Shown here piece by piece: positions 61,136-64,000 of a stretch of DNA of 64,000 nucleotides. The position numbers and the translations under genes are program-made. A model generated the notes under the pieces. It worked only from the letters and a program-made list of their open reading frames with translations. It was not told the DNA's origin and did not search any database. How positions within the stretch are numbered: the first letter of the stretch is position 1; each line of letters opens with the position of its first letter. Source of the DNA: Planctomycetota bacterium. Its GTDB lineage: Bacteria; Planctomycetota; Phycisphaerae; Phycisphaerales; UBA1924. The stretch covers positions 62,001 through 126,000 of the forward strand of contig JANRJM010000001.1 of assembly GCA_033763975.1 (NCBI GenBank), written 5' to 3'.

Positions 61136-62020
61136 ATGCTCGCGTTGGTCGACGCGCTCCGCGCGCACTGGCCGGAGTATCTCATCGAGGCGACGCTGCT
61201 CGGCGCGTTAATGGTCTCGGCGTGCGTGAGCGTGCGGGTCGTGCAGCACGACGCGTCGCCGCTGCGCCGGCGCATCCCGTCGGCGTTCGCACGGCGGGCG
61301 CTCATCGGCGTGCTCATGGGCCTCACCGCCGTCGCGCTCATCTACTCGCCCCTGGGCCAGCGGTCGGGGGCGCACATGAACCCGGCGACCACCCTCGCGT
61401 TCTTCACCCTGGGCAAGATCGGCCCGTGGGACGCGCTCTGGTACATCGCGGCCCAGTTCATCGGCGGGGCCGGGGGCGTGCTCGTCGCGCGGGCGCTGCT
61501 GGGGCCGGTGCTGCGCCATCCGACGGTGAACTACGTCCTGACGACCCCCGGGCGGTGGGGCTCCGCCGCCGCCTGGGGCACGGAGTTCGCCCTCGCGTTC
61601 GCGCTCATGGGCATGGTGCTGCTCGCCACGAACGACCCGCGCACGGCGTCGTACACCGGGCTCTTCGCCGGGTGCATGGTCGCGCTGTACATCACGCTCG
61701 CGGCGCCGCTTTCGGGGATGAGCATCAACCCGGCCAGGACGTTCGGCTCGGCCGTCGTCGCCCGGCGGTTCGCGTCGCTGTGGATCTACTTCACCGCGCC
61801 CACGCTGGCGATGCTGAGCGCGGCCGGTGCTTACGCCGCGGCGTTCGGCGCCGACCACGTGCTGTGCGCGAAACTGAACCACGACGGCGGCGGGCGCTGC
61901 ATCTTCCGCTGTCACATCCACGACAAATCCGCAACGCCCCCGCGACGCACGCCCGACGCCGGCATCGGAGAAGAGGTGCGCCCGAACGACGGGCGCGATC
62001 AGCACACGCAGGCGGAGTGA
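61136..62020 (+). CDS. Aquaporin/MIP-family channel
   Basis: A 294-residue membrane channel with six helices and both NPA half-helices: GAHMNPATTLAFF and GMSINPARTFGSAVVARRF. The second NPA-flanking Arg is present. The C-terminal cytosolic tail has a Cys/His-rich motif (HVLCAKLNHDGGGRCIFRCH) followed by a charged end, which is not part of E. coli AqpZ or GlpF. Water versus glycerol selectivity is not certain. It lies 25 nt after the SDR and 8 nt before the GMC oxidoreductase. Confidence 0.9.
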   Translation: MLALVDALRAHWPEYLIEATLLGALMVSACVSVRVVQHDASPLRRRIPSAFARRALIGVLMGLTAVALIYSPLGQRSGAHMNPATTLAFFTLGKIGPWDALWYIAAQFIGGAGGVLVARALLGPVLRHPTVNYVLTTPGRWGSAAAWGTEFALAFALMGMVLLATNDPRTASYTGLFAGCMVALYITLAAPLSGMSINPARTFGSAVVARRFASLWIYFTAPTLAMLSAAGAYAAAFGADHVLCAKLNHDGGGRCIFRCHIHDKSATPPRRTPDAGIGEEVRPNDGRDQHTQAE

Positions 62021-62028
62021 CCCCGCGG

Positions 62029-63600
62029 ATGGACTACGACGTGATCATCATCGGCTCGGGCGCGGGCGGCGGCACGCTCGCCCACGCGCTCGCGCCATCG
62101 GGCCTGCGGGTCCTCATCCTCGAGCGCGGCGACGTGCTCCCGCGCGAGCGCGAGAACTGGGACGAGAAGGCCGTCTTCGCCGACAAGCGCTACCTCGCCA
62201 AGGAAACCTGGTACGACCGCGACGACCAGCCATTCAGCCCGTACACGCACTACTGGGTCGGCGGCAACACCAAGGTCTACGGCGCCGCACTGCTCCGCAT
62301 GCGCGTGCACGACTTCGGCGAGGTCCGGCACTACGGCGGCATCTCGCCCGCCTGGCCCATCTCCTACGACGACCTCGAGCCGTATTACACCCGCGCCGAG
62401 CGGCTGTACAGCGTGCACGGCGACCGCGGATCCGATCCGCACGAGCCACCCGCCTCCGCCCCGTTCCCGTTCCCGTTCATCGAGCCCGAGCCCCGCATCA
62501 AGGCGCTGTTCGACGACCTGCGGTCGCAGGGCTACCGCCCCTTCCCCATCCCGCTGGGCGTCCGCCTTGATCGCGCTAGCCCGACGGCGGCGCCGTACCG
62601 CTTCAGCGCGTTCGACGGCTACCCGGACCTTACCGAAGTGAAGGCCGACGCGCACGTCTGCTGCGTGCAGCCCGCGCTTGCCCGAGAGAACGTCTCCCTC
62701 GTCACCCGCGCGTACGTCGAACGCCTCGTGACCGACCCCCGCGGCGGGACGGTCACCGAAGTCGTCGCGCGCCGCGACGGCGAGCGGCTCGTCTTCCGCG
62801 GGAGCGTCGTCGTGCTCGCCTGCGGCGCCATCAACTCCGCCGCGCTCCTGCTCCGCTCCGCGAGCGATCGGCACCCGCACGGCCTGGCGAACGGGTCCGA
62901 CCAGGTCGGACGCAACTACATGTGCCACCAGAACGGCTGCTTCCTCGCCGTCACGCAGGAGCGCAACCCCTCGCAGTTCCAGAAGCACTTCGGCATGACC
63001 GACTTCTACTGCGGCGCGCCCGATTCGCCCCTCCCGCTCGGCACCATCCAGCTCATGGGCAAGCCCGATCGCGGGACGATCGACTGGCTGCGGGGCGGGG
63101 ACTTGCCGGGCGTCTCGATCGACGACATCGCCTCCCGCACGATCGACTTCTTCCTCACCGCCGAGGACCTTCCCGACCCGAACAACCGCATCACCATCCG
63201 GCCCGATGGCGCCATCAAGGTCTCGTACCGCGTCAACAACGCCGAGGCCTACGAACGCCTCGCCACCAAGTTGGGCGAGGCGCTCTCCCGCGCCGAGATG
63301 TCGCGGGGGCGGCGTCGACCGGAATACCTCGCGGCACGCCTCGGCGTCGGCGGCGTCAGCCACCAGAACGGCACGCTGCGCTTCGGCACCGACCCGGCGA
63401 CCAGCGTGCTCGACGTCAACTGCAAGGCGCACGAACTCGACAACCTCTACGCCGTTGATGGGTCGTTCTTCCCGTCCAGCAGCGCCGTCAATCCCTCGCT
63501 CACGATCATGGCGAACGCGCTGCGGGTCGCCGAGCACCTGCTCGGGCGCCTGGGCGTTGCCGGCGCCGCCGCCCGGCGCGCCGAGGAGACCCTGGTATGA
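62029..63600 (+). CDS. GMC-family FAD-dependent oxidoreductase
   Basis: A 523-residue flavoprotein. The FAD motif DYDVIIIGSGAGGGTLAHAL (residues 2-21) is followed by THYWVGGNTKVYGAALLRMR, ACGAINSAALLLRSASDRHP and a C-terminal GGVSHQNGTLRFGTDPATSV plus AVDGSFFPSSSAVNPSLTIM, the GMC C-terminal signature. Sugar or alcohol oxidation is likely. There is no signal peptide. The substrate is unknown. The stop overlaps the next gene by ATGA. Confidence 0.9.
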   Translation: MDYDVIIIGSGAGGGTLAHALAPSGLRVLILERGDVLPRERENWDEKAVFADKRYLAKETWYDRDDQPFSPYTHYWVGGNTKVYGAALLRMRVHDFGEVRHYGGISPAWPISYDDLEPYYTRAERLYSVHGDRGSDPHEPPASAPFPFPFIEPEPRIKALFDDLRSQGYRPFPIPLGVRLDRASPTAAPYRFSAFDGYPDLTEVKADAHVCCVQPALARENVSLVTRAYVERLVTDPRGGTVTEVVARRDGERLVFRGSVVVLACGAINSAALLLRSASDRHPHGLANGSDQVGRNYMCHQNGCFLAVTQERNPSQFQKHFGMTDFYCGAPDSPLPLGTIQLMGKPDRGTIDWLRGGDLPGVSIDDIASRTIDFFLTAEDLPDPNNRITIRPDGAIKVSYRVNNAEAYERLATKLGEALSRAEMSRGRRRPEYLAARLGVGGVSHQNGTLRFGTDPATSVLDVNCKAHELDNLYAVDGSFFPSSSAVNPSLTIMANALRVAEHLLGRLGVAGAAARRAEETLV

Positions 63601-64000
63601 GATCCCACTCGCTCGCGCGGCTGCTCGTCGCGCGCTTCGCTGTCGCCGTCGTCGCCGGCCTCGCGCCCGCCGCCCTCGCACAGCCCGCCGGCGCGCCGCC
63701 CACGAGCCACGCATCCGCCGCGCCCCACGCGCCAGTCACGGCGGTGGAGTCCATCGGCATCACCGTCGGCGACCTCGATCGCGCGGTCGACTTCTACACG
63801 CGGGTGCTGGGGTTCGAGAAGGCGTCGGAGCACGAGTTCGCGGGCGAGGCCATCGAGCACCTGACGGGCGTCTTCCCCGCGCGCGTCCGCACCGCTCGCC
63901 TGCGCCTGGGGCAGGAGTCGATCGAACTCACCGACTACCTCGCGCCCGAGGGGCGCCCGATCCCCGATGACTCGCGCAGCAACGACCGCTGGTTCCAGCA
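63597..64000 (+). CDS. Exported VOC (glyoxalase/bleomycin resistance) superfamily protein, N-terminal part
   Basis: The frame is open to the end of the window (about 134 residues). A signal peptide (LLVARFAVAVVAGLAPAALA) and an Ala/Pro linker precede VESIGITVGDLDRAVDFYTR, VLGFEKASEHEFAGEAIEHL and RTARLRLGQESIELTDYLAP, the first beta-alpha-beta-beta-beta module of VOC proteins with its metal-binding Glu. It is translationally coupled to the GMC oxidoreductase. Its reaction is unknown and the gene continues beyond the window. Confidence 0.8.
   Translation, partial: MRSHSLARLLVARFAVAVVAGLAPAALAQPAGAPPTSHASAAPHAPVTAVESIGITVGDLDRAVDFYTRVLGFEKASEHEFAGEAIEHLTGVFPARVRTARLRLGQESIELTDYLAPEGRPIPDDSRSNDRWFQ

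Overview
The window is a very GC-rich bacterial chromosome segment (by eye about 70% G+C, not computed). It most resembles a planctomycete of the class Phycisphaerae. This is an inference from several markers: a pseudopilin with a C-terminal RHN...DGSA motif, a PEP-CTERM-like secreted protein, an FG-GAP protein ending in dockerin-like PDFNxDGNVDQDDI repeats, a helix-turn-helix protein of a type I associate with planctomycetes, and an IspH/EF-G/IleRS gene set. There are no insertion sequences, prophage or CRISPR arrays. Genes are densely packed, often with 4-nt ATGA/GTGA overlaps.

Layout. 1-1.7 kb: the end of a SPINDLY/OGT-type glycosyltransferase and a Xer-type tyrosine recombinase. 1.7-17.2 kb, minus strand: a flagellar block read from high to low coordinates as HTH protein, flgF, flgG, flgA, flgH, flgI, a flgJ-like rod gene, a flgN-like chaperone, flgK, flgL, fliW, csrA, flagellin B (interrupted by TAG), flagellin A. 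The fliW-csrA-flagellin end has ACGGA (CsrA-type) motifs over the flagellin ribosome-binding sites, which points to FliW/CsrA translational control. 17.5-20.5 kb, minus strand: pgi, a pseudopilin and a small anchored protein. 20.8-34.97 kb, plus strand: ispH, rlmN, a YwaF-type membrane protein, a MraY/WecA-type phosphoglycosyltransferase, a Wzy/ligase-like polytopic protein, fusA, a PEP-CTERM-like protein, an M20 peptidase and an orphan oppC/oppD pair. 35.0-38.7 kb, minus strand: ileS (with an in-frame TAG before its conserved C-terminal tail) and a DUF2617-like gene. 39.0-42.0 kb: a HEAT-repeat protein, a small membrane protein and tRNA-Tyr. 42.2-46.4 kb: a decayed FG-GAP/dockerin gene with two in-frame stops and a DUF421 remnant. 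46.5-51.8 kb: oxidoreductases, a ferritin-like (DUF892) stress protein fused to a low-complexity tail, a membrane protein and an SDR.

51.85-58.85 kb is a compact histidine operon: hisG, hisC-HAD, hisB, hisH, hisF, hisA-hisI-hisE fusion, hisD. A TTGACA promoter drives it, then an almost leaderless 19-residue leader peptide with six His residues (five consecutive), then a perfect 10-bp hairpin and an alternative pairing. This has the architecture of a transcription attenuator and is the most interesting regulatory element in the window. No complete histidinol-phosphate phosphatase is seen. The only candidate is a reduced HAD-like domain on the end of HisC, and it lacks the motif IV aspartates. 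58.9-64 kb: an ECF sigma/anti-sigma pair facing away from an SDR-aquaporin-GMC oxidoreductase-VOC protein cluster that runs off the end.

Two themes recur. First, several genes without a Shine-Dalgarno have a TAnnnT -10-like hexamer 5-8 nt upstream of the start codon, which suggests leaderless transcripts. Second, three otherwise intact reading frames carry in-frame stop codons (TAG three times, TAA once), although TAG also ends many normal genes here.
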